Counted from the stretch's first letter, positions 1 to 6,604 are shown. The stretch is DNA of 6,676 bases from Psychrobacter sp. (GCA_020024075.1 JAHHUJ010000117.1:1-6676); one strand, 5' to 3'. Program-made: numbers and translations. Notes: generated by a model from the sequence alone, not told the origin.

Positions 1-1
1 T

Positions 2-298
2 ATTAATGCTGTTAAGCAAGGTCGTGGCGATAAGCTAAAAGACCCAGAGCAAAATAAGCTTTTCACTGGTCTATTTTGGACAGGTGAGCAAGCCATTGAA
101 CTAGGCTTAGCGGATAAAAAAGGAAGCTTAATGACGCTACAAAAAGAGCTTGAATTAGATTATGTGGTTGATTATACCCCTATAGATCCAATGAGAATGT
201 TGTTAAATAACTTCGCGCTGCAATTAGGGTCTGGTATTGGCTCATCAGTAGAGTTGAAGCTATTACCAGAAGAACAAACTTCAGCTGAGATGAGATAA
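2..298 (+). CDS. sppA: Signal peptide peptidase SppA (S49 family), C-terminal part
   Basis: This is the last 98 codons of a gene that begins before the window, ending at TAA 296-298. The segment GRGDKLKD, then LFTGLFWTGEQAIELGLADK and a following GS pair, is the typical C-terminal part of S49 peptidases of the SppA type. Known role of the family: membrane-bound serine proteases that use a Ser/Lys dyad to degrade signal peptides left in the inner membrane after protein export. The catalytic residues lie upstream of the window and cannot be checked. The tail after the conserved block (about 50 residues, including LQLGSGIGSS) is poorly conserved in the family. The stop codon directly abuts the ATG of the next gene, which implies one mRNA and probably coupled translation. 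A phage-type S49 peptidase is possible in principle, but the context is chromosomal. Confidence 0.85.
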   Translation: MNAVKQGRGDKLKDPEQNKLFTGLFWTGEQAIELGLADKKGSLMTLQKELELDYVVDYTPIDPMRMLLNNFALQLGSGIGSSVELKLLPEEQTSAEMR

Positions 299-1183
299 AT
301 GCCAACACCATCAACTGTGTCATTAAATATGGATTTTTCAAGGCTGCCCGTTTCAAAAGTAACGGGTAAGCCGGTGATTCATTTTGCCCATGCTAACGGT
401 ATGCCAAGCCGAGTTTATCAGCCGATATTTGAAGTGCTACAACAGCACTTCACGGTTGAGTATATTCCTGTCTTAGGCTTTGATGAGCAGGGTCAAGCTA
501 CATACGCTATTGATAATCATTGGAAGAGCTTGACCAATCAAGTTATTGATAATGTTCAACAATTGGTAAAAAAGCATAAGGTACCGGTAATAGGTTTGGG
601 TCACTCCTTAGGAGCCTTATGTACCTTGCAGGCTATTTATCGTAAACCCAAGCTGTTTGTACAAGCAGTATTGATGGATCCTCCCCTTATTTACGGTAAA
701 GACAACTTCTTCTGGCACGCAGCCAAGCTATTGTCACAAAAAACAACCGATAAAATGTCTCCTGCTGGTATTTCCAAAAATCGTCGAGATGTTTGGGACA
801 GTCGTGAGCAAGCTCATGAGTTATTACGTCCTAAGAGCTTTTTTAAAAACTTTGATGAGCGTACCTTCGAGGGGTATTTGCAGCACGGATTACGGGATCA
901 ACCAGATGGAACCGTCACTTTAACCATTCCTAAAGAAGCTGAAGTAGCTGTATTTCGTACCAACCCGTCTCTTTATTGGCTTAAGCCAAATAAGCCCCCT
1001 AAGAAGCCTGTGACCTTGATAATAGGTGATGGCAGTCGATTCTATGAAATGGGCTTCCCTCATAAGGTCAGACGTCGCTTGTCTATTCCTTTTAAGCTAC
1101 ATGCAGGCGGTCATATGTTTCCTCTAGAATATCCTGATTCGGTGGCTCAATTAATCTTAGCCACTATTGCTGAGCAGGCTTAG
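299..1183 (+). CDS. Alpha/beta-hydrolase fold protein, substrate unknown
   Basis: A 294-residue protein with the marks of an alpha/beta hydrolase: an HANG stretch at 31-34 after the first core strand (oxyanion-hole region), the nucleophile elbow GHSLGA at 101-106 with Ser103, a probable acid Asp244 in the strand end LIIGDGSRF, and His272 in AGGHMFPLEYP. A lid-like insert rich in charged and aromatic residues covers about 134-225. There is no signal peptide or membrane segment, so it is probably cytoplasmic. The triad supports an esterase, lipase or related hydrolytic role; the substrate cannot be read from the sequence. The ATG sits immediately after the sppA stop (TAAATG), with only a weak GAG-rich stretch before it, so translation probably depends on ribosomes finishing sppA. 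An in-frame ATG at 329 is a less likely start because nothing resembling a ribosome site precedes it. Fold assignment is secure, function is open. Confidence 0.87.
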   Translation: MPTPSTVSLNMDFSRLPVSKVTGKPVIHFAHANGMPSRVYQPIFEVLQQHFTVEYIPVLGFDEQGQATYAIDNHWKSLTNQVIDNVQQLVKKHKVPVIGLGHSLGALCTLQAIYRKPKLFVQAVLMDPPLIYGKDNFFWHAAKLLSQKTTDKMSPAGISKNRRDVWDSREQAHELLRPKSFFKNFDERTFEGYLQHGLRDQPDGTVTLTIPKEAEVAVFRTNPSLYWLKPNKPPKKPVTLIIGDGSRFYEMGFPHKVRRRLSIPFKLHAGGHMFPLEYPDSVAQLILATIAEQA

Positions 1184-1187
1184 CTTA

Positions 1188-1232
1188 TTAAATAAAAGCC
1201 CATTAAATACAAGCTCATAAAATAAAAGCAGC
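1188..1232 (+). repeat. Degenerate 15-bp tandem repeat, three copies, in a short intergenic gap
   Basis: Three consecutive 15-base units at 1188-1202, 1203-1217 and 1218-1232 share the pattern TWAAATAMAAGC followed by three variable bases. The first 12 bases of the units differ at only one or two positions. The array fills most of the 56-base gap between the hydrolase and the CPBP protease and ends 7 bases before the ATG, so it occupies the place where a ribosome site would be. No good Shine-Dalgarno is visible. It may be simple replication slippage in AT-rich spacer. Confidence 0.6.
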
Positions 1233-1239
1233 CTCTACT

Positions 1240-2085
1240 ATGTTTAATAAACCTGCTACGAAGCCAGTCCTAGAAAGCTCAAACAGCACAGAAGCCGTAC
1301 AGCCTCTTAAGCTGTTTACTAAGCCTGGGGTTGTGCTGCTCTTTATTGGCATAATTGGGCTGTTTTTGGCCTTGCAGCTTTTAGGCATATATCTGTTTGC
1401 CCCTGTGGTGTTTAATGATTTTCCATTAACCCCAGCCCAGCGATTTGGTATGGGTAGCTTTGATGGGACGGTAACCAGCTATTCCATGATATTTACCCTA
1501 GTAGCACTGCTGGGTATTATTTATGCGATAGTGAGGGGGCGTATTCATAGGGTCTCCTCTAAGGCATCGGCAAAGATAGTTGACGTCAAAGCGACTTCTA
1601 GCCTGCGTTATGCTGTGGCTGATTATTTAGGGTTAAAGCCTTTTCCAATGTATGTCGCAATGGGCTTTATTGGCTTATGGCTGTTGTTTGTAATTGTCAC
1701 AGAGACCTTAACCTATATCTTGGATAAAGACCCTACTGCCTTTGTTGATGCTCTATATGACAGTGCCAATCCAAAATGGTTGCTGATTGTGACTATGGTT
1801 ATTGTGGCTCCGATATATGAAGAAGTGATGTTTCGGGGTATCTTGTGGAGTGCGGTACGCGAGCAATTTGTTGGGACTAAAGGGGCGTGGGTAGCGACTA
1901 TTAGCACCAGTGTTTTATTTTCAATCATTCATTTTCAGTATGAGTTTTATGAAATGAGCGTAATTTTCATACTGGCTATGTTACTAGGTTATGCTAGATC
2001 TCGGTCAGGCTCCTTATATGTACCTATTTTACTGCATATCATTAATAATGGATTGGCGATGTGGATGTATCTTATTGTTACCTAA
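1240..2085 (+). CDS. CPBP (CAAX/Abi-type) intramembrane metalloprotease
   Basis: A 281-residue membrane protein with all three signature motifs of the CPBP family: EExxxR at Glu194-Glu195-Arg199 (PIYEEVMFRGILW), FxxxH at Phe227-His231 and HxxxN at His266-Asn270. In the family these glutamates and histidines form the active site within the membrane (Rce1-like glutamate protease or metalloprotease mechanism). Hydrophobic segments lie at about 31-57, 80-99, 137-157, 179-193, 216-231, 240-252 and 259-280. The N-terminal 25 residues are polar, and a basic loop spans about 100-125. Known relatives cleave prenylated proteins in eukaryotes or act in bacteriocin self-immunity, surface-protein handling and stress responses in bacteria; the substrate here is unknown. 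The only upstream ATG choice is 1240, although the preceding bases lack a clear ribosome site. It follows the hydrolase and SppA genes in the same direction and ends before a strong terminator, so it is probably the last gene of that transcript. Confidence 0.92.
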   Translation: MFNKPATKPVLESSNSTEAVQPLKLFTKPGVVLLFIGIIGLFLALQLLGIYLFAPVVFNDFPLTPAQRFGMGSFDGTVTSYSMIFTLVALLGIIYAIVRGRIHRVSSKASAKIVDVKATSSLRYAVADYLGLKPFPMYVAMGFIGLWLLFVIVTETLTYILDKDPTAFVDALYDSANPKWLLIVTMVIVAPIYEEVMFRGILWSAVREQFVGTKGAWVATISTSVLFSIIHFQYEFYEMSVIFILAMLLGYARSRSGSLYVPILLHIINNGLAMWMYLIVT

Positions 2086-2100
2086 GCTACTTAAGCTACC
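2083..2100 (+). repeat. Two 9-bp tandem units spanning the CPBP stop codon
   Basis: TAAGCTACT at 2083-2091 is followed directly by TAAGCTACC at 2092-2100. The first unit begins with the TAA stop of the CPBP gene. The 11-mer ACTTAAGCTAC at 2089-2099 is identical to the core of the 17-bp array at the right end of the window. This is a short match and could be chance. Confidence 0.4.
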
Positions 2101-2197
2101 TTTGAGCACGATTTTATTTGGTTGTCTTTGAGTTATTGTTAATAGGATTCTGTTACCAATAAACGGCTGCTAATAAGCTGTTACTAAATTGATAAAC

Positions 2198-2231
2198 AAG
2201 GCCCCATACTGACATCAGTATGGGGTCTTTT
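2198..2231. terminator. Strong bidirectional intrinsic terminator between convergent genes
   Basis: The arms 2200-2212 and 2215-2227 pair over 13 positions (GGCCCCATACTGA with TCAGTATGGGGTC, one G-T pair), closing realistically on a 4-base loop ACAT. Flanking AA/TT at 2198-2199 and 2228-2229 lengthen the stem. On the plus strand a TTTT run (2228-2231) and further T-rich sequence follow. On the minus strand the stem is followed by TTGTTTATC. It lies between the CPBP protease (plus) and dusA (minus), which converge, and can end both transcripts. Confidence 0.88.
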
Positions 2232-2248
2232 GTTGGTTTTGGGGACAA

Positions 2249-3250
2249 TTAATCTTGCTGTCTAGATTTCTCTATTAGCTGCAATGTAGCATCACCAGCA
2301 GCTTTAATCTCAGCAACGGTTAACTGCTGCTTACCACTTAATGCCTGTCGCCATTTGCGCGCTCCTGGCAGGCCTTGGAATAGGCCTAATAAATGGCGCG
2401 CGATAGAGGTTAGAGGCTCTGAATTAGCCACTTGCTGCTCTAAGTAAGGATACAGCTGCTCTAAAATCTGCTCTCTAGTTGGGGCTTGCTCTCCCCATAA
2501 CTGCATCGCCTCAGCCAATATATAAGGGTTGTGATAAGCAGCTCGGCCAATCATCACCCCATCTACGTGCTGCAAATGAGATTTGATTTGCTCAACGCTA
2601 TCGATACCGCCATTAATTTCAATTTGAAGCTCTGGCATTTCTTGCTTTAGTCGATAGACGTCTTCATATCTAAGCGGCGGAATCTCACGGTTTTCTTTAG
2701 GGCTAAGGCCTTTTAGCCAAGCAATTCGAGCATGCACAATAAAGCGCTGGCATCCAGCTTCAGCACTGGCTTGTACGAAGTCTTTCATAAACTGATAGCT
2801 GTCGTATTCATCAATGCCAATACGGTGTTTGACTGTGACAGGGATGTCTATTTCAGCTTGCATATGACGTACTAAGCTTGCGACTGTATCTGGTTCTGCC
2901 ATAAGGCAGGCCCCAATTTTATTGTGCTGTACCCTATCAGAGGGGCAGCCGACATTGATGTTTACCTCATCAAATCCGCGTTTTTGAGCCTCTATCGCAC
3001 ATTGGGTCATCTCAGAGATATCTGCTCCACCCAATTGCAGTACCAAAGGATGTTCGCTGCTATCGAAACGAAGCAGACGATCCGTATTGCCATGTATGAT
3101 AGCACCCGTCGAAATCATCTCGGTATAGAGATAGGTATGAGGGTTAAACAGACGGGCAAAAAAACGATAGTCTGTGGTCGTCCAATCAATCATTGGCGCA
3201 ACAGATAGGCGTTTATGGGTCATGATGTTTTGCAAAACAGGCTGGCTCAT
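2249..3250 (-). CDS. dusA: tRNA-dihydrouridine(20/20a) synthase DusA
   Basis: A 333-residue flavoenzyme that reduces uridine to dihydrouridine at positions 20 and 20a in the D-loop of tRNA, using FMN and NADPH in the cytoplasm. Visible in order: VAPMIDWTTTDYR near 17-29 (FMN site), LQLGG at 71-75, NINVGCPSDRVQ with the catalytic proton donor Cys102, GACLM at 113-117, VKHRIGID with Lys141-His142-Arg143, FIVHAR at 170-175, and the phosphate-binding pairs NGG at 213-215 and IGRAAYHNP at 234-242. The C-terminal helical part carries HLLGLFQGLPGARKW at 286-300, a DusA rather than DusB/DusC hallmark. Length is normal for DusA, and the gene looks intact. The start at 3250 has an AGGA on the coding strand, but about 13 bases away, longer than ideal; Met10 is a weaker alternative. 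It follows the MFS gene by 42 bases and may be read from the same mRNA. Confidence 0.97.
   Translation of the reverse strand: MSQPVLQNIMTHKRLSVAPMIDWTTTDYRFFARLFNPHTYLYTEMISTGAIIHGNTDRLLRFDSSEHPLVLQLGGADISEMTQCAIEAQKRGFDEVNINVGCPSDRVQHNKIGACLMAEPDTVASLVRHMQAEIDIPVTVKHRIGIDEYDSYQFMKDFVQASAEAGCQRFIVHARIAWLKGLSPKENREIPPLRYEDVYRLKQEMPELQIEINGGIDSVEQIKSHLQHVDGVMIGRAAYHNPYILAEAMQLWGEQAPTREQILEQLYPYLEQQVANSEPLTSIARHLLGLFQGLPGARKWRQALSGKQQLTVAEIKAAGDATLQLIEKSRQQD
2349..2398. repeat. Nested inverted repeat inside the 3' part of dusA
   Basis: Outer arms CGCCATTT (2349-2356) and AAATGGCG (2391-2398) match perfectly. Inside them AGGCCT occurs at 2370-2375 and again at 2382-2387; the hexamer is its own complement, so the two copies can also pair around a 6-base loop. 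The whole structure falls within the codons for the conserved GLFQGLPGARKW segment of DusA, so codon choice over a conserved motif may explain it. Confidence 0.4.
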
Positions 3251-3292
3251 ATAAAAGATTAAGTCCTAAATACACAAGTGAATAATAATTGA

Positions 3293-4600
3293 CTACAGTT
3301 TGATAGATTCATCTAAGTCTTTGAATTTCGGTAAGAGAAAGATATAAAGCCCGATGATAAAGGATACGAGACTGACAAAGATAATGTATAGCGCAGGTGA
3401 AAAGCTGACCAAATTGGTGGAATACCCTAGACCGAAAGGCAAAATAAGGCCGACCAGAGCATACATCAAGTTGTAGGTTAAAGAGACAGCGGTTACTCTA
3501 ACTTCGGTAGGGAATAGCCGTACTAAAATCACTGAACCTAAGCTAATAATACCTGTACAAAAGCCCAAAATGGCATACATAAATAAGATAAAGCTACCGC
3601 CTCCATACTCTAGGTGATAAAAGAAAGCTAGGGCTTGTAGCATCAATGCGACTGAGCCAATCATCATCGCTTTACCCGTGCCACTTTTATCCGCAATTAA
3701 CCCATAAAACACACAGCCAAGCATCAAAAAAAACAAGCCTAAGTTATTTGAGAATCTTAACATAGAATCATCAATACTAAATTTCATAGAGACTAGGTCG
3801 GGTAACAGTAGGGCAATGACCATAGTCAGGCTGGCAATAATAAAGGTTATGATAAGTGCTAAAAACATGGCGTTAAAGCGCTTAAGGTAGGGCCCTAACT
3901 CAGATATTTTTGGCACAAACGTTTGCTTGTGTTGCTGGTGTGTAAAAATTGGGGTTTCTTTGAGGGTTTGTAACAGCAGTAGCATCACAAAGCTTAATAG
4001 GGCTGCCCAGATAAAGGGAATACGCCAGCCACTTTCAATCAACTGTTCATGGGTATGGGTTGAGGTGATGATTTCAAAAAGTAAGATTGACCCAAGCTCA
4101 CCAAACATAAAGCTGGCGGTCACGAAGCTCAAAAAAGTGGCTAAGTTTCCCTTGTTGACGTGCTCTGCAACATAGACCCAGCCTAGAGGGGTATGAGCTC
4201 CAAAGGCCATCCCCTGAAAGAATCGTGCGATAAAAAAGAGGATAGGGGCGAATATACCGACTTGCGCATAGGTAGGCAAGCAAGCTGTAATCAAGGCTGT
4301 AATAGCAATACAGGACATACTAATCAATAAAGCAGGGCGTCGGCCTTTTACATCGGCATAACGACCCAGTAGCAGTGCACCGATAGGGCGGGTCAGATAG
4401 CCTGCAATAAATAAGCTTAGCACCTGCATTTTGGCCAAAATCGGATCATCATTGTCAGGAAAAAAAGTGCTACTGATAATATCTGCCATAAACAGATAAA
4501 TCAAAAAATCAAAGTAAGTAACAGCGTTACTGGCACATATGATCATTAACTGCTTTGGTGAAACTGAGCTTGATGAGTCGGATGAGGCAACAAGAGGCAT
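3293..4600 (-). CDS. MFS transporter, metabolite:H+ symporter (MHS)-like
   Basis: A 435-residue inner-membrane protein with the pattern of a 12-helix major facilitator. The N-terminal ASNAVTYFDFLIY (23-35) and the loop 2-3 signature from RPIGALLLGR at 71-80 to ADVKGRRPAL at 82-91 place it near the MHS group (ProP, citrate, dicarboxylate and shikimate carriers). Further group marks are RFFQGMAFGA at 126-135, WRIPF at 192-196, and PTEVRVTAVSLTYNL at 364-378. A cytoplasmic loop covers about 213-240. Where characterised MHS carriers commonly have GGE-W/F-G-G in helix 4, this protein has GAHTPLG (134-140), with His136 at the place of the usual Glu. The second-half loop reads ADKSGTGK (303-310) instead of a D-x-x-G-R-R form. 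The substrate cannot be deduced. No convincing ribosome site precedes the ATG. The 90-base gap before it holds two TACAGT direct repeats (4644-4649, 4657-4662) but no clear promoter. It may be co-transcribed with the upstream phospholipase D gene and downstream dusA. Confidence 0.88.
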   Translation of the reverse strand: MPLVASSDSSSSVSPKQLMIICASNAVTYFDFLIYLFMADIISSTFFPDNDDPILAKMQVLSLFIAGYLTRPIGALLLGRYADVKGRRPALLISMSCIAITALITACLPTYAQVGIFAPILFFIARFFQGMAFGAHTPLGWVYVAEHVNKGNLATFLSFVTASFMFGELGSILLFEIITSTHTHEQLIESGWRIPFIWAALLSFVMLLLLQTLKETPIFTHQQHKQTFVPKISELGPYLKRFNAMFLALIITFIIASLTMVIALLLPDLVSMKFSIDDSMLRFSNNLGLFFLMLGCVFYGLIADKSGTGKAMMIGSVALMLQALAFFYHLEYGGGSFILFMYAILGFCTGIISLGSVILVRLFPTEVRVTAVSLTYNLMYALVGLILPFGLGYSTNLVSFSPALYIIFVSLVSFIIGLYIFLLPKFKDLDESIKL

Positions 4601-4690
4601 AATAGTTGTATCACGTAATAAATATGAATTGGGCTAATTAATTTACAGTCACAATATACAGTAGTTTTTATGAATGGATGGCTAAGTCTA

Positions 4691-6328
4691 CTATAATAGC
4701 CAGTCAATCGGCAGTGAGGACATAATGTTTATCCATAGCGAGTCTATCAAATCAATATGAGGCTCTTTATTATGATAAATCATTTGGCTATTCTCTAAAG
4801 TCTGCCACTGCAAACGACCTTGGTCGGTTAAAACAACTTTATAAGCTTGATTTAGTAAGTCATCGCTAATGGCTGTATGTAGTTTTAGGGCCAACTCTTC
4901 ATCTTCAATCACCACGCCCATCTCAGTATTAATATTGGCTGACCTAGGGTCTACATTATATGAGCCAATAAATACATTGTGATCATCTACTGCAAAAGCC
5001 TTGGCATGAAGACTGGTTGAGGACTGTGAGCGGGCGCGCCATAGCTTATTTTCTCTAGCTTCTTTCGAAGCTATGGCTTTTAGCTCATATATCTCGATAC
5101 CGGCCTGCAACAAAGGAACTCGCCACTGTGCATATCCAGCATGAACTGCAGAGACGTCAGTGGCATTAAATGAGTTGGTCAGTATTCTAACCTTTACTCC
5201 TTGTTGTGCAAGTTTGATTAAGGTATTGACCCCATCTTTTGTGGGTACAAAATAAGAAGAGACAATAGATAGGTTCTGTGTGGGGGTACCTAATAAGTCT
5301 CTTAATTGGGCGACCAAATGGGCGTCAGGGTGTGTGTTTTTTAACAATTTCTCAACATCATCACTCAAAAAGGTAATGTTCGCCCAGCGAAAAGGCACTT
5401 GTTGATTGATTAAATCAGAGTCTATCGTCGAATTTTTAACAGCTCGATTATACACACTTAATTCGTCATAATTACTCATTGCTTGTTGGGGATAAATTTT
5501 ATTGAGGCTGGCAATGAAGTTTTTTGTATTGGTCTCAGGGTCATTTGAGGTGTTGACTGCTGACTTTTGTCCCTTTTGTTTGACCAAGGTTTCTATATCG
5601 TAGGAGATGGGCGAGCGCCAATATTGCTCAAAACTTTCATTGATATCTTGCACCACATCTCCAATCAGTAGCACATCTAAGTCGGCAAACTGGCTGTTTG
5701 TATTATTACTAAGATATTCGTCTCCCACATTTCGGCCCCCTACAATACTTAGGTGACGGTCAAAGGTCATGCTTTTATTATGCATGCGATGATTAATGCG
5801 TCTTAAGTCTGTAAAGTAGTTTAATGTTTGGAACTTGCGGAAAGCCATAGGATTGGCTAGGCGCACTGCAATATTGGGGTGACTGGCAAAGCGTATTAGA
5901 TGCTTATCTAAGGCTGCATTATTATTAAAATCATCCAATAAAAAACGAACCACCACTCCGCGGTCAGCTGCTTGCCATAATTTCTTTAATAACAGTTGTC
6001 CTGCTTGATCGTCATGCCAAATATAATATTGTACATCGATACTTTTAGTTGCCAGATCGGAGAGTTCACTACGGGCGGCAAAAGCATCGGTTCCGGTCAC
6101 AATGGGGTAATAGCCAGAGAGGTTCGGGTGAGAGCGGTTTTGCTGTGCAATAGACGTTACTAATTGGGTTTGTTGAGTGTCCAAAGAGGGACGGTTTGAT
6201 TTATTGTCATAGTGAGCATTAATAGACTTAGTGAGTTCAATGCTTTTGGCAATATGAGGGGTTTTGGGCAAAGTACTACAAGCACTAAGAGCTAAGATAA
6301 ACAAACCTGCTACAATTAGCCTAAGCAT
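4691..6328 (-). CDS. Phospholipase D-superfamily lipoprotein, cardiolipin synthase ClsC (YmdC)-like
   Basis: Read from ATG 6326-6328, the 545-residue protein starts MLRLIVAGLFILALSAC, a typical lipoprotein signal with lipobox LSAC and the acylated Cys17; Ser follows, which by the usual +2 rule sends it to the outer membrane. Two HxKxxxxD (HKD) motifs are complete: His183-Lys185-Asp190 in HNKSMTFD followed by GGRN (197-200), and His441-Lys443-Asp448 in HAKAFAVD followed by GSYN (455-458). VQYYIWHDD (99-107) and the ending LPIDWLL also fit the ClsC family. Known ClsC makes cardiolipin from phosphatidylglycerol and phosphatidylethanolamine. A phospholipase D or other phosphatidyltransferase role is the main alternative. 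The frame is open upstream to a TTG at 6472, preceded by AAAGG, but that would bury the signal peptide 48 residues inside the protein, so I reject it. It is the first gene of a same-strand run with the MFS gene and dusA. Confidence 0.9.
   Translation of the reverse strand: MLRLIVAGLFILALSACSTLPKTPHIAKSIELTKSINAHYDNKSNRPSLDTQQTQLVTSIAQQNRSHPNLSGYYPIVTGTDAFAARSELSDLATKSIDVQYYIWHDDQAGQLLLKKLWQAADRGVVVRFLLDDFNNNAALDKHLIRFASHPNIAVRLANPMAFRKFQTLNYFTDLRRINHRMHNKSMTFDRHLSIVGGRNVGDEYLSNNTNSQFADLDVLLIGDVVQDINESFEQYWRSPISYDIETLVKQKGQKSAVNTSNDPETNTKNFIASLNKIYPQQAMSNYDELSVYNRAVKNSTIDSDLINQQVPFRWANITFLSDDVEKLLKNTHPDAHLVAQLRDLLGTPTQNLSIVSSYFVPTKDGVNTLIKLAQQGVKVRILTNSFNATDVSAVHAGYAQWRVPLLQAGIEIYELKAIASKEARENKLWRARSQSSTSLHAKAFAVDDHNVFIGSYNVDPRSANINTEMGVVIEDEELALKLHTAISDDLLNQAYKVVLTDQGRLQWQTLENSQMIYHNKEPHIDLIDSLWINIMSSLPIDWLL
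5038..5077. repeat. Overlapping inverted repeats inside the ClsC-like gene
   Basis: GCCATAGCTT at 5038-5047 is perfectly complementary to AAGCTATGGC at 5068-5077, with a 20-base spacer. Inside the spacer, TAGCTTC at 5056-5062 pairs perfectly with GAAGCTA at 5067-5073 around the loop TTTC. The two stems share their right arm and exclude each other. They lie in the codons just before the second HKD motif (about residues 418-431 of the 545-residue protein). Confidence 0.45.
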
Positions 6329-6604
6329 TAATATGCTGTTATCAGTTAGGCGTTGTAAATGATAAAAAATAGCCCACAGGCCTTGCGGTTCATTGGCTAG
6401 CGTTGATTGGCTGATTAAGCATGGGCTGGCTGTAATAGGAGTGTCAGGGCTGTTAATTAGAAAATGGCTCAAAGTTTTGTACCTTTATAAAACCTCACTT
6501 TACCAGAAACTCACTGTCATTTGTCTTTTAAAGGCTAAGTTTTTTGATTAAACTCTCTTCATTCTAAGTTTAATAAAATTAGACTTAAGGCGCTCAGAAT
6601 TTAC
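6329..6604 (-). promoter_or_regulatory. Presumed leader and promoter region of the ClsC-like gene, no sure site
   Basis: No gene is supported here. The stretch 6329-6472 is open in the frame of the ClsC-like protein but begins with TTG and encodes nothing resembling a signal peptide or known domain. Reading toward the gene, a -10-like TATAAA lies at 6489-6484 on the minus strand with no good -35 at 16-18 bases. An AAAGG just after it could serve the TTG. A small inverted repeat TCTAA/TTAGA surrounds the AT-rich 6570s. The promoter must lie here or in the array beyond, but I cannot fix it. Confidence 0.3.

Noticed and set aside
1713..1928. Minus-strand open frame of 71 codons inside the CPBP gene
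   Set aside because: It is fully antisense to a gene with clear family motifs, has no recognisable domain and no ribosome site.
2924..3208. Plus-strand open frame of 94 codons inside dusA
   Set aside because: It is the antisense of the conserved FMN and catalytic-Cys region of dusA; its composition mirrors that gene and it resembles no family.
3726..3733. Run of eight A (eight T in the coding strand) in the MFS gene as a phase-variation switch
   Set aside because: It is short, encodes ordinary Phe/Leu codons in a membrane helix and the reading frame is intact, so there is no evidence of switching.
3927..4283. Two short open frames (3927-4175 plus, 4098-4283 minus) within the MFS gene
   Set aside because: Both overlap conserved transporter sequence in other frames and show no features of their own.
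4644..4662. Two TACAGT direct repeats 13 bases apart upstream of the MFS gene as an operator
   Set aside because: Six-base copies in AT-rich DNA are expected by chance and no promoter could be placed beside them.
4692..4697. Plus-strand TATAAT as a promoter -10
   Set aside because: No plausible -35 at the right distance and no plus-strand gene downstream; it lies at the stop codon of the ClsC-like gene.
6329..6472. 48-residue N-terminal extension of the ClsC-like protein from TTG 6472
   Set aside because: Although AAAGG precedes the TTG, the extension would place a complete lipoprotein signal and lipobox in the protein interior.
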